From Clostridium merdae (GTDB lineage: Bacteria; Bacillota; Clostridia; Oscillospirales; Acutalibacteraceae): a DNA stretch of 64,000 nt. The notes below the pieces were generated by a model that saw only the letters and a list, made by a program, of their open reading frames with translations, did not search any database and was not told the origin of the DNA. The DNA lies in assembly GCF_900176635.1 (NCBI RefSeq), contig NZ_FXLN01000004.1:930001-994000 (forward strand). The letters are read 5' to 3'. The translations under genes and the position numbers were made by a program. The stretch's first letter is position 1; each line of letters begins with the position of its first letter. Shown piece by piece: positions 35,299 to 43,208 of the stretch.

Positions 35299-36137
35299 AT
35301 CACTTTTCTCCTTATTTAAGATTCTCAGCCTACATTAAGGCTGGATGGGTTACAAAGTGCCAGATTGATATAAGGGCAACCTTGTTCCACAGCCGCCGCA
35401 TTTTAAGGTAACACATTAGCGTGCGAAACCAAAAAAGTGAAAAGAGGATCGCGACACCTTTGAGCCGCGATATTAAAGACTCTTCTTTTTACTTTTCTGT
35501 ATTATACAACTATTTTGTCGAAAAATCATCTAAAAAATCAAAAAAAGTAAAATATTTTTTAGTTTATTATCAATTTAGCGCTTATAAAACTACAAATTAA
35601 TTTACAAAAATACAAGTTCACTTCTATTAACAAGTTGTATTAGCGCATAATTATGCAGTTCCATTTTCTGTTTCTCTTATCATTTAATTTAACAAATATC
35701 GCTATTTTATCAAGTTTCACTATTCTTTAATAACTTAAAAATTTAAAAATGATGTATAAAAATCTATTCTTTGTTATCTTGAAAAATTGCTTTTGATTTT
35801 TATATAAAGAGTGCTTTACTAATTTTAAGAAATATTTAAAGTATATTCCGAATATATACTCTTTTATATTCGGATGAAAGTTATTCTATGAATAAGGAAG
35901 TATAAATTTCTTATAAGCTTATATCGTGAAAAAAAGATGTTTTTGAATTTCATATTATTAAAACTTTCAAAAATAGATTATTTTTATTGTTTTTTCATTA
36001 CAAAATAGATAGAAATAAAATTAACAATAGTGAATCATTTTAGTTTAATTCTCTAAATATCGACCTCACTCCTCTGTTGCGTACTCGTTTTGTCGTTGTT
36101 TTATGTCATTTTTAATCAACAGCTTTGAAAAACCAAT
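35299..36137. other. Long AT-rich intergenic region
   Basis: About 840 bp without a credible gene, strongly AT-rich from 35500 on. Contents seen: a long imperfect hairpin at 35433-35496 and an exact 10-bp inverted repeat TCCGAATATA/TATATTCGGA (35847-35856 and 35865-35874). Otherwise nothing recognisable. Confidence 0.6.
35433..35496 (-). promoter_or_regulatory. Leader hairpin upstream of the aconitase X operon
   Basis: Nested pairings AAAAGT/ACTTTT, AGAG/CTCT and TCGCG/CGCGA form one long hairpin that on the reverse strand ends in ACTTTTTT. It sits 135-200 nt before the AcnX start and could be an attenuator or a terminator of an upstream transcript. Confidence 0.45.
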
Positions 36138-36166
36138 TTGACATTTTTTATTTACAAGAGTATGAT
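36138..36166 (+). promoter_or_regulatory. Promoter of the second amino acid ABC operon
   Basis: TTGACA and TATGAT with a 17-bp spacer, about 105 bp before the ATPase start. A short stem CACTCT/AGAGTG (36213-36238) in the leader is followed by TTTTT and might attenuate. Confidence 0.75.
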
Positions 36167-36272
36167 AACAAAAACCACAAATGCAGGATTTAACATTTGA
36201 AATTTCAAAATCCACTCTCAACGATTACCCAAGAGTGTTTCGGCACTTTTTCATACAGGAGGGAAATGAACG

Positions 36273-36995
36273 ATGATAAAGCTAAACCATGTTTATAAAA
36301 GCTTTGGCGACTTGGATGTGCTGAAGGATATAAACCTAACCGTAGAAGAAGGCGAAAAGCTTGTTATTATTGGGCCCTCTGGCTCCGGTAAAAGCACAAT
36401 GGTACGCTGCATGAACTTTTTAGAGGAACCAACCTCCGGCGAGGTATTTATTGATGGTGAAGAGCTCAACGCAAAGAGCAAAAACGACATTGTTCGCAAA
36501 AACATTGCAATGGTTTTCCAGCAATTCAATCTTTACCCGCACATGACCGTTCTGCAAAACGTAACCTTAGCGCCTATTAAATTGCAGCACATGAGCAAAG
36601 AGGAAGCCGAAAAGAGCGCTTATGAATATTTGGACGTGGTAGGTCTGCGAGATAAAGCGCACGTTTACCCCACCACCTTAAGCGGCGGTCAACAGCAAAG
36701 GGTTGCTATTGCACGCGCTTTGGCTACCAAGCAGAAAATCATTTTATTTGATGAACCTACCAGCGCGCTCGACCCCGAAACTGTGCAAGAGGTTTTAGAT
36801 GTAATGATTGAGCTCTCTCGCATTAACATTACGATGGTGGTTGTTACTCACGAGATGGGCTTTGCCCGACAGGTAGCAGACCGGATTATCTTTATGGACC
36901 ATGGTGTTATTCTGGAGGAGGGGAAGCCGGAGCATTTCTTCGAGAACCCCACAAACGAAAGAACCAAGGCTTTTTTAAGCAAAATTTTAAAATAG
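36273..36995 (+). CDS. Polar amino acid ABC transporter ATP-binding protein
   Basis: A 240-residue GlnQ-family ATPase with Walker A GPSGSGKST, Q-loop VFQQFNLYPHM, signature LSGGQQQRVAIARAL, Walker B IILFDEPTSALDP and switch His in VVVTHEMGFA. ATG follows AGGAGGGAAATGAACG. It heads a four-gene operon with a receptor and two permeases, the layout of glutamine, glutamate/aspartate or cystine importers. Confidence 0.95.
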   Translation: MIKLNHVYKSFGDLDVLKDINLTVEEGEKLVIIGPSGSGKSTMVRCMNFLEEPTSGEVFIDGEELNAKSKNDIVRKNIAMVFQQFNLYPHMTVLQNVTLAPIKLQHMSKEEAEKSAYEYLDVVGLRDKAHVYPTTLSGGQQQRVAIARALATKQKIILFDEPTSALDPETVQEVLDVMIELSRINITMVVVTHEMGFARQVADRIIFMDHGVILEEGKPEHFFENPTNERTKAFLSKILK

Positions 36996-37066
36996 CTTTT
37001 ATTTTAATTTCTTCCCGTTCTTTATAGAAGGGGTATTAATACAACAGAAATAAAGGAGAGATTCAC

Positions 37067-37912
37067 ATGACAACACTAAAAAAAGCGTGTGCGGCAATTA
37101 TGGCGGTATCTATGCTGGCGATGACAACCGCATGTGCGGGCTCTGCTCCGGCTTCTAGCAGCAAGGCAGAAGGCAGCGGCACTGCGGCTTCTGGCACTAC
37201 TGCCACTCCTACATTAGATAAAATTAAATCCGCAGGTGTATTGAAGGTCGGCGTAAAGGTAGACGTTCCAAACTTTGGCCTTAAAAATACAAAGACTGGC
37301 GAAATCGAGGGTTTTGAAATCGACCTGGCAAAAGCCCTTGCCAAAGACCTTCTCGGCGATGAGACGAAAGTAAACACACAAGGGGTTACCGCCAAAACAC
37401 GCGGCCCGCTACTCGACAACGGCGAAGTCGATTTGGTAATCGCAACCTTTACCATTACAGATGAGCGTAAAAAGGTCTACAACTTCTCGGATCCCTATTT
37501 TTCGGATGCTGTAAAGCTAATGGTGAAAAAAGACTCCGGTATCACTGGCCTCAAGGATTTGGTCGGTAAGACCATTGGAGTTGCTCAAAGCTCAACCAGC
37601 ATGAAAGCCATTCAGGCTGCGGCTGAAACGGATAAATTGAACGTGAAGTTTGATGAATATGCGACCTACCCCGAAATAAAGGCCGCATTGGATTCCGGCC
37701 GGGTACAGTGCTTTGCGGTTGACGGCTCTATTTTAAGCGGATATGTAGATGACACCACCACGATTTTAGGCGAAAAATACGCACCCCAGCAGTATGGTGT
37801 TGCCAGCAAGCTCGACAACAAAGACCTTGCCGAATACGTAAATGCACAAATCAGCAAGCTGAAATCCAGCGGAGAGCTGGATAAGATGATTGCCAAATGG
37901 CACCTGAGTTAA
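37067..37912 (+). CDS. ABC transporter substrate-binding lipoprotein (glutamate/aspartate type)
   Basis: A 281-residue family 3 solute-binding protein with a signal peptide and a lipobox ending at Cys near residue 22 (TTACAGS), a Ser/Ala linker, then LDKIKSAGVLKVGVKVDVPNFG, EGFEIDLAKALAKDLLG and VDLVIATFTITDERKKVYNFSDPYF. The last is typical of PEB1/GlnH receptors for acidic amino acids or glutamine. Exact ligand unknown. Confidence 0.93.
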   Translation: MTTLKKACAAIMAVSMLAMTTACAGSAPASSSKAEGSGTAASGTTATPTLDKIKSAGVLKVGVKVDVPNFGLKNTKTGEIEGFEIDLAKALAKDLLGDETKVNTQGVTAKTRGPLLDNGEVDLVIATFTITDERKKVYNFSDPYFSDAVKLMVKKDSGITGLKDLVGKTIGVAQSSTSMKAIQAAAETDKLNVKFDEYATYPEIKAALDSGRVQCFAVDGSILSGYVDDTTTILGEKYAPQQYGVASKLDNKDLAEYVNAQISKLKSSGELDKMIAKWHLS

Positions 37913-37984
37913 CCTTAGTGAAAAAGCAATAACGAGGGAAGAAAGTTCCCTCAGACTCATCTTTTAGAAAGGCAGGGATAAGGG

Positions 37985-38740
37985 ATGAACAACTCACCTT
38001 TTTCTTTGGATAAATGGGGAAGGTTATTTCTCGACTGGCAAACGTTTGCGGAAGGTTTTTTAACCACGCTGCTCATTGCAACACTTGCATTGGCACTTGC
38101 CTTGCTTTTCGGGATTGTCTTTGGAATATTCTCTTCCTCGCACCATCGCGGCCTGAAAGGAATCAGCCGTGTATATGTAGAATTCATTCAGAACATTCCC
38201 TTGGTGATTCAGGTGTTCTTTTTGTACAACGGTCTTCCGCTCGTTGGTGTGATGCTCGATAAATTTACAATCGGCGTGCTTGGAATCGGTGTTTACACCG
38301 GTGCGTATATCAGCGAAGTAGTTCGAACCGGGATTCAGTCGATACCGGCAGGACAAATGGAGGCAGCAAAAAGCCAAGGCTTTACCCATGTGCAGGCAAT
38401 GCGGTTTATTATTTTGCCGCAAACCGTAAAGATTGTACTGCCACCACTCACAAACCAAGCCGTAAACCTGATTAAGAACACCTCTGTGCTCGCTATGATT
38501 GCCGGTGGCGACCTGATGTACCGTGCAGATTCTTGGGCAAGCAGCCAACTACTTTACGGCCCAGCCTACGCTATTACGGGACTATTATACTTTGCTCTTT
38601 GCTTCCCGCTTGCTACTTGGGCGCGCAATTACGAGCAGAAGCTCAAGAGCCACGATATTCAGGCGACCGCACTACCCGCAAAAAGTAAGAAGGTATTTTG
38701 GGGCAGCCTGCCGGAGCTCTCGAAGAAAGGAGCAGCGTAA
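37985..38740 (+). CDS. Polar amino acid ABC transporter permease
   Basis: A 251-residue permease with five helices, YVEFIQNIPLVIQVFFLYNGLPL and the EAA loop IPAGQMEAAKSQGFTHVQAMRFIILPQ. It ends with a short basic cytosolic tail. The stop TAA shares its last base with the ATG of the next permease, so the two are translationally coupled. Confidence 0.93.
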   Translation: MNNSPFSLDKWGRLFLDWQTFAEGFLTTLLIATLALALALLFGIVFGIFSSSHHRGLKGISRVYVEFIQNIPLVIQVFFLYNGLPLVGVMLDKFTIGVLGIGVYTGAYISEVVRTGIQSIPAGQMEAAKSQGFTHVQAMRFIILPQTVKIVLPPLTNQAVNLIKNTSVLAMIAGGDLMYRADSWASSQLLYGPAYAITGLLYFALCFPLATWARNYEQKLKSHDIQATALPAKSKKVFWGSLPELSKKGAA

Positions 38741-39414
38741 TGGAAATATTAAGTACCATTTTTTCTAAGGACAATGTTCTATTTCTGCTAAGCGGAATGG
38801 GAACCACTGTTTTTATTGCAACCACCACCATAGCCATTGCGCTGTTCTTCGGCACCATTCTGGGGCTGATTCGTAACTATGACCGAGGTATTTTCGGCAA
38901 GCTCTCCGCGGTTTATATTGAAACCTTTCGCAACACACCGCTGATTCTTTGGATATTGGCCATCCGCTTTCTAGTTCCTATCCCCGCTCTTTACTCCGGT
39001 ATTCTCTCTATGTCTATCTTTACAACGGCGATAATGGCTGAAGTTGTGCGTGGAGGACTGAATTCCATTGAAAAAGGGCAGTTCGAAGCGGCATATTCAC
39101 AGGGCTTTGGCTTCTTCCAAACACTTTGGTTTATTATTATTCCACAGTGCTTTAAGAACATTGTGCCCTCTCTGCTCTCGCAGATGATTACCACCGTAAA
39201 GGATACTTCCTTTTTATGGGCGGTCGCAATTGAGGAGTTCACTGGCAAGGGTATGATCTTAATGGGTCGGTTCGCTTCCTCAACGCAGGTGTTTATTTTA
39301 TTCGCTTTCATGGCCGGCATGTATTTCATCATTAATTTTACTCTCTCCACCATTGTTCGCAGGCAAAACACAAAGGGGCAAATTGTGAAAGCACCTGTTT
39401 TGGTGGAAGCATAA
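38740..39414 (+). CDS. Polar amino acid ABC transporter permease
   Basis: A 224-residue permease: YIETFRNTPLILWILAIRF, EAA loop IEKGQFEAAYSQGFGFFQTLWFIIIPQ and five helices. The ATG overlaps the upstream stop (TAATG) and follows GAAAGGAGCAGC; the longer frame from 38698 would duplicate the end of the upstream permease gene. Last gene of the operon. Confidence 0.93.
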   Translation: MEILSTIFSKDNVLFLLSGMGTTVFIATTTIAIALFFGTILGLIRNYDRGIFGKLSAVYIETFRNTPLILWILAIRFLVPIPALYSGILSMSIFTTAIMAEVVRGGLNSIEKGQFEAAYSQGFGFFQTLWFIIIPQCFKNIVPSLLSQMITTVKDTSFLWAVAIEEFTGKGMILMGRFASSTQVFILFAFMAGMYFIINFTLSTIVRRQNTKGQIVKAPVLVEA

Positions 39415-39482
39415 GTATTGGTGTGTATGGGCGGCCAATGAATACAATCTACCTACTTTTTTATTCCACTCTTTTTCTTGCA

Positions 39483-39526
39483 AAAGACCTCAGACATGGG
39501 ATTTAACCCGTGCCTGAGGTCTTTTT
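39483..39526. terminator. Terminator between ABC operon and coat protein genes
   Basis: AAAGACCTCAG pairs with CTGAGGTCTTT with an inner TGGG/CCCG stem, followed by TTTTT. Convergent genes on both sides. Confidence 0.85.
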
Positions 39527-39541
39527 GCAGTTAGCAAGGAA

Positions 39542-39838
39542 TCAGCCGTTCTGATTCATATTTTGAAATTTTTGCTTTGCTTGGTCAATCTTCTGCTGCT
39601 CTGCTGCTGGAGTGGGATACCAACCGCGCTTGTGTAGCTCATCAAAAATCTGCGCTTGAAGCTGGTGCTCTTCATTGAGGATATTCATGAACTCATTACG
39701 CACATTCGGAGTTGCGCACTCATTGGTAAACGTATTATAGGTACTGGTAATCGCTTTTTGCGAAGACAGTACGTCTTGAAGAACCTCTTTATCCTGCATG
39801 CAGGATTGCGTTTGATTCTGGCTTTGATTCTGATCCAT
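39542..39838 (-). CDS. Spore coat protein, CotF-like
   Basis: A 98-residue protein with a Gln/Asn-rich N terminus and LQDVLSSQKAITSTYNTFTNECATPNVRNEFMNILNEEHQLQAQIFDELHKRGWYPTPAA, given here in parts: the CotF/ferritin-like helical pair with the GWYP ending. Proteins of this family are coat components in Bacillus and Clostridia. The second ATG (39838) has AAGGAG at a better spacing than the first at 39844. It pairs with the small gene upstream. Confidence 0.85.
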   Translation of the reverse strand: MDQNQSQNQTQSCMQDKEVLQDVLSSQKAITSTYNTFTNECATPNVRNEFMNILNEEHQLQAQIFDELHKRGWYPTPAAEQQKIDQAKQKFQNMNQNG

Positions 39839-39852
39839 TTTCATTTCTCCTT

Positions 39853-40038
39853 TTAACTTAAAAATCCGAGAAGCTTATCGTAATGCTGCTGATGCTTGCA
39901 GGCCAAATCGTTGTACTGCTGCTTGAGCTGTGGGTCTGTGCAGCCCTTTGAATAAGCCTTCAGTTTTGTAATTAAAAGTTTTTCTCCGCTAAGCTGGTCT
40001 TCAATTGCAGAAAGCTCCTTTGTGGTTAATGATGCCAT
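39853..40038 (-). CDS. Small spore coat-associated protein
   Basis: A 61-residue helical protein, MASLTTKELSAIEDQL at the start and KHQQHYDKLLGFL at the end, of the short type commonly paired with CotF-like proteins in Clostridia. ATG follows AAAGGAGGTAAAGAA. It lies 14 bp upstream of the CotF-like gene and is surely co-transcribed. Sporulation-specific expression is inferred from the family, not from a visible promoter. Confidence 0.75.
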   Translation of the reverse strand: MASLTTKELSAIEDQLSGEKLLITKLKAYSKGCTDPQLKQQYNDLACKHQQHYDKLLGFLS

Positions 40039-40127
40039 TTTCTTTACCTCCTTTTATTCGCTTTATTTTCCTTATTCTTTGCGTAATTGGTAAAGAATAT
40101 TCTTCAGGTTGATGTTTTCAGGCATTT

Positions 40128-40508
40128 CTATGTAGCCTGCCTGACCTCTGCTTCAGGTTCTAAGCCAAAGCTGATAGACAACGCCTGATCAATCAGCGAC
40201 ATTGACCCATGGTCTAGCCGCCCCATACGTTCCTTTAATCTGTGTTTATCTATGGTGCGGATTTGTTCGAGAAGCACAATGGAATCCCTCGCTAATCCTG
40301 TGGTTTCTGCATCCAACATAATGTGTGTCGGCAATTTGGCCTTTGCCCTTTGGCTGGTTATGGCTGCTGCAATTACGGTGGGGCTGAATCGGTTACCGAC
40401 ATCATTCTGAACAATCAGTACCGGCCTTACCCCGCCTTGTTCAGACCCGATTACTGGGCTGAGATCAGCATAATAAATTTCGCCTCTTCTGACATTCACG
40501 TTTTTCAC
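40128..40508 (-). CDS. MazF/PemK-family endoribonuclease toxin
   Basis: A 126-residue protein of the EndoA/MazF family: VRRGEIYYADLSPVIGSEQGGVRPVLIVQNDVGN, SPTVIAAAITSQ, PTHIMLD, SIVLLEQIRTIDK are the family blocks (active-site Arg in GGVRPVL, Thr in AAAIT). It cleaves RNA at short sites. The usual antitoxin gene is not visible upstream. Start is GTG at 40508 or GTG at 40499, the latter better spaced from CGGAG. Confidence 0.92.
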   Translation of the reverse strand: MKNVNVRRGEIYYADLSPVIGSEQGGVRPVLIVQNDVGNRFSPTVIAAAITSQRAKAKLPTHIMLDAETTGLARDSIVLLEQIRTIDKHRLKERMGRLDHGSMSLIDQALSISFGLEPEAEVRQAT

Positions 40509-41016
40509 GCTCCGAATAATTTAATGTTTGGGCCCAATCCTATTTTTGCCTCTTATAAAAACTTTCATACAATATTTAAAATATTTTTCTTTTTAATCTC
40601 TTTTTAAGGGTTGCGCCTCTCTACATAATATTAGCTTACCCTACAATTGACAGTGAGATTCGAAAAGAGTATTCGTAACAAAAATACGCCAACTAGCATA
40701 GTATCGGTTTTTTCATTAATTGCGGGTAGCTTTGTAAATCTTATTCAGCAAAAGCCGCTGTAAGTAAAAAATACGCACTATCCGCACAAACGCTCACTTG
40801 AACGTGCCCATAAAAAAAATCGTACCCTCTACAGCAGCCCGTACACTTGCAACAATGAGGCCAGAGGCATTCCTTTAAGCATTATAAAAGTGACGAAAAC
40901 GAAAAAGCATAGAAGGAGAATGCATTTTTGCATTCTCCTTCTATGCTTTTTCAGTAAGAAAAGTATTCGTAAAGGCGTATTACCACTTACTAATTTAATT
41001 AAGAATACTGGATTTG
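40509..41016. other. Intergenic region upstream of mazF
   Basis: About 500 bp with no supported ORF. It contains a perfect long hairpin (40901-40952). On the reverse strand a TATAAT (40879-40884 region) is followed by several small hairpins and an eight-T run near 40812, so a small RNA is possible but not established. Confidence 0.4.
40901..40952. terminator. Perfect 24-bp hairpin
   Basis: GAAAAAGCATAGAAGGAGAA plus TGCA pairs with its exact complement around a TTTT loop. It lies 65 bp beyond the stop of the DUF1304 gene and probably ends that operon; the T-rich arm end works on both strands. Confidence 0.7.
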
Positions 41017-41382
41017 CTATTTAAAAATCCAAAGAACTACCATCGCAATAATAGCAGGAAGAGCCTGCTTATAAAAAATAGATTTATTGGATGTAAAAGC
41101 TCCAAAAACTCCTGCAACAATAACGCACCCTAAGAAAAAGGAAGCAATGTAAGCATTCCACGGTGCTGTTTTGATGAGCAACGACCAAATTAACCCCGCA
41201 GCCAAAAATGCATTGTATATTCCTTGATTAGCCGCCATTTCTTTTGTACTGTATATAAAATCAACACTAAGGTGCGGGAACATTTTTGGCCCTTTGCTCG
41301 TCCATGCAAAAATTTCGACCCACACAATAAAAAGCAGTTCTAACACAATGAGACCAAGAAAAATCATACTAATCAGTTGCAT
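41017..41382 (-). CDS. DUF1304 family membrane protein
   Basis: A 121-residue protein with four helices: LELLFIVWVEIFAWTSKGPKMF at the N terminus, the conserved NQGIYNAFLAAGL, and FGAFTSNKSIFYKQALPAI. DUF1304 proteins have no established function. The stop of the flavodoxin gene is 3 bp before its start, so it is in the same operon, under the MarR gene's control region. Confidence 0.9.
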   Translation of the reverse strand: MQLISMIFLGLIVLELLFIVWVEIFAWTSKGPKMFPHLSVDFIYSTKEMAANQGIYNAFLAAGLIWSLLIKTAPWNAYIASFFLGCVIVAGVFGAFTSNKSIFYKQALPAIIAMVVLWIFK

Positions 41383-41385
41383 TAC

Positions 41386-41925
41386 TCACACACTTTCTTT
41401 CAAACTTACTGCAAAATCTCGAACCTTTTGCAAATCAGGTGAGTTCTGTATACTCCCCTTTTCTGTCATATTCGGTGCTTTTATAATCCCTTTTATCTCC
41501 CATTTTAAGTAAGAGCTAATCGCCTTTAGCTGAGCTTCAGCGGCTGCATACACATTGTCTGCTCCAGAATTCAGCAGCATGGCGATAGATTGAATATGAA
41601 AGCCTTTCCTCCCGAAAGCATACATACGGTCTATAAAACACTTCGTCTGAGCTGAAATATCAAACCAATAGATAGGAGATGCCAAGACCAGCATATCGGC
41701 TGTATCCAAATCCTTTAAAATGCTATTCATATCATCCTTTTGCACGCACTCACCATCATGAGTAAAACAATATTGACAGGCAATACAAGGGGCAACCTTT
41801 AATTGGCTCAGATTTTTTATGATTACTGTGTGGCCTGCCGTTCTTGCAGCTTGTGCAAACACATCTGCCATAATTTCTGTATTTCCACCTTTTCGCGGAC
41901 TTCCAGTAATAACCAAAATATTCAT
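41386..41925 (-). CDS. Flavodoxin-family NAD(P)H oxidoreductase
   Basis: A 179-residue FMN-type reductase: ILVITGSPRKGGNTEIMADVF phosphate loop, CIACQYCFTHDGECVQKDDM cysteine segment, and LVLASPIYWFDISAQTKCFIDRMYAF. It belongs to the iron-sulfur flavoprotein-like/NADPH-dependent FMN reductase group. It lies between marR and the DUF1304 gene; MarR-flavodoxin pairs often respond to electrophiles or oxidants. Confidence 0.9.
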   Translation of the reverse strand: MNILVITGSPRKGGNTEIMADVFAQAARTAGHTVIIKNLSQLKVAPCIACQYCFTHDGECVQKDDMNSILKDLDTADMLVLASPIYWFDISAQTKCFIDRMYAFGRKGFHIQSIAMLLNSGADNVYAAAEAQLKAISSYLKWEIKGIIKAPNMTEKGSIQNSPDLQKVRDFAVSLKESV

Positions 41926-41994
41926 AAAAAATCCCCTTCATCTATACTTAAGTCTAAATACTATTTAACGTATTGATATCAAGCAATCTCAGGT

Positions 41995-42450
41995 TTAATT
42001 TTTTTCACCCGTTAGCTTTCTCAAAAGTTTGTCATTCATCTCTAAATAATACAAGCTTTCTTCTTCCGTTAGTACACCTTGATAGCCGTTTTGAAGTTGG
42101 CTCCAAGAATAAACAATTTGCTCTTGCTGCTGTAACCCCTCTTCTGTTGCCAGCAAGCAAACATTTTTCCCTTCCGAATGCTTTTTCACATAACCCTTTC
42201 GCTCTAATTTATCTACCAAACGGGTTATCGTAGAGGGCGTTAGATGAAGCAGCTCCCCTACCTCTTTTTGCTGTACTTCCCTCTTTAAATTAATAATATA
42301 GAGCAAAACGGCATGGCTAGGGGACAGCCCGGTTTTACTAAAGGCTTCATCTGCAAGCCTGCCTAGCTCACGCGCCAACTTTGTAGTAGAAAAAAATAAG
42401 CAGCCATAGAGCTTGCTATCCGAACAATTTGAAAGTAGATTATTATCCAT
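41995..42450 (-). CDS. MarR-family transcription regulator
   Basis: A 151-residue winged-helix protein: LSPSHAVLLYIINLKREVQQKEVGELLHLTPSTITRLVDKLERKGYVKKH covers the DNA-binding core (quoted here in one block of the family pattern). Wing residues KHSEGKNVCLLATEEG follow. ATG at 42450 follows GAGGTGTTGGT. A palindrome overlapping its promoter is the likely own operator. It is the first gene of a regulator-flavodoxin-DUF1304 operon. Confidence 0.9.
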   Translation of the reverse strand: MDNNLLSNCSDSKLYGCLFFSTTKLARELGRLADEAFSKTGLSPSHAVLLYIINLKREVQQKEVGELLHLTPSTITRLVDKLERKGYVKKHSEGKNVCLLATEEGLQQQEQIVYSWSQLQNGYQGVLTEEESLYYLEMNDKLLRKLTGEKN

Positions 42451-42461
42451 ACCAACACCTC

Positions 42462-42503
42462 ATTTGCATGTACAAATATAACAATAAAATCTTTGTTTGT
42501 CAA
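42462..42503 (-). promoter_or_regulatory. marR promoter with overlapping operator
   Basis: Reverse-strand TTGACA and TATATT with a 17-bp spacer (42475-42503). A 16-bp near-palindrome ATTTGTACATGCAAAT (42462-42477) overlaps the -10 box, a good position for MarR autorepression. Confidence 0.75.
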
Positions 42504-42552
42504 TGTCTCTGTTCAAACGTCCCTAGTTAAAACTATAAAGATTGAAGTTCAT

Positions 42553-42602
42553 AAAAACACCCTATATGTTAGGCTATCAATCACACAGCCTAACATATAG
42601 GG
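42553..42602 (-). terminator. Terminator of the acpS-nnr-lipoprotein operon
   Basis: CCCTATATGTTAGGCT and AGCCTAACATATAGGG form a perfect 16-bp stem with an 11-nt loop; on the reverse strand it is followed by TGTTTTTA. Confidence 0.8.
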
Positions 42603-42679
42603 TAGCAAACCAGGTGCTATCTTATTCCTACTTCTATTTAAAGAAATAGGCACAACCGTTTTTGCACAGAGCGGTACTA

Positions 42680-43198
42680 TTATTTCTCGGTAATTGGTTC
42701 AAACACCACCAGCAGTTCTTCTTCTGGAATAGCCAATTGCTTGATTCGCCCAGTACGGCGATCCGCTGTAAGTGTGAAATTGTTTTTTTCGCCACTGCCA
42801 AAAAATAGCCCATCACCGGAGGTTGTTAACGCGCCATCCACCGAAGCGGCATCCAAAGATTTAAGAATCATCGGTATCATTCCCGTCTGCGGGAGCATGA
42901 GATTATCCTGTGCCACTGTTAACCCCTGGTAGCTAACGGAAAGGATTTTATGATCCCACACCCATGTCATGCCCTCAAGCTCCTGCGGTTCTAACAGCGT
43001 AAGCTGTGCGCCCTGCCCAGCGGTATATTGCAGTTTGCAAATGTATTGACTCTTCCCTACGGAAACATTGGCTTTCGACTCAAAGGTCATTACCGGATTT
43101 ACCACGGGTTGTGTGAGTGACGGGGAACACCCCGCCGCCAAAACTGCCAAACAAATGAGGCAAAACAGAATAACAAGAAGACGGGTCGGTTTGCGCAT
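42680..43198 (-). CDS. Lipoprotein of unknown function
   Basis: A 172-residue secreted protein with signal peptide and lipobox LAAGC (Cys near residue 24). The mature part is beta-rich with YICKLQYTAGQGAQLTLLEPQELEGMTW in its first half, resembling outer-surface germination or LolA/LppX-like beta domains, but I do not recognise the family with certainty. The ATG at 43198 is preferred over 43249, which lies inside nnr. It is 10 bp downstream of nnr and part of that operon. Confidence 0.75.
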   Translation of the reverse strand: MRKPTRLLVILFCLICLAVLAAGCSPSLTQPVVNPVMTFESKANVSVGKSQYICKLQYTAGQGAQLTLLEPQELEGMTWVWDHKILSVSYQGLTVAQDNLMLPQTGMIPMILKSLDAASVDGALTTSGDGLFFGSGEKNNFTLTADRRTGRIKQLAIPEEELLVVFEPITEK

Positions 43199-43208
43199 GA
43201 AATCACCC

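Noticed and set aside
38060..38548. 162-codon reverse open frame inside an ABC permease gene
   Set aside because: Shadow of the permease coding sequence; no independent start signals.
40620..40880. 6S RNA
   Set aside because: Some stems and a T run exist, but I could not build the long bulged hairpin typical of 6S RNA.
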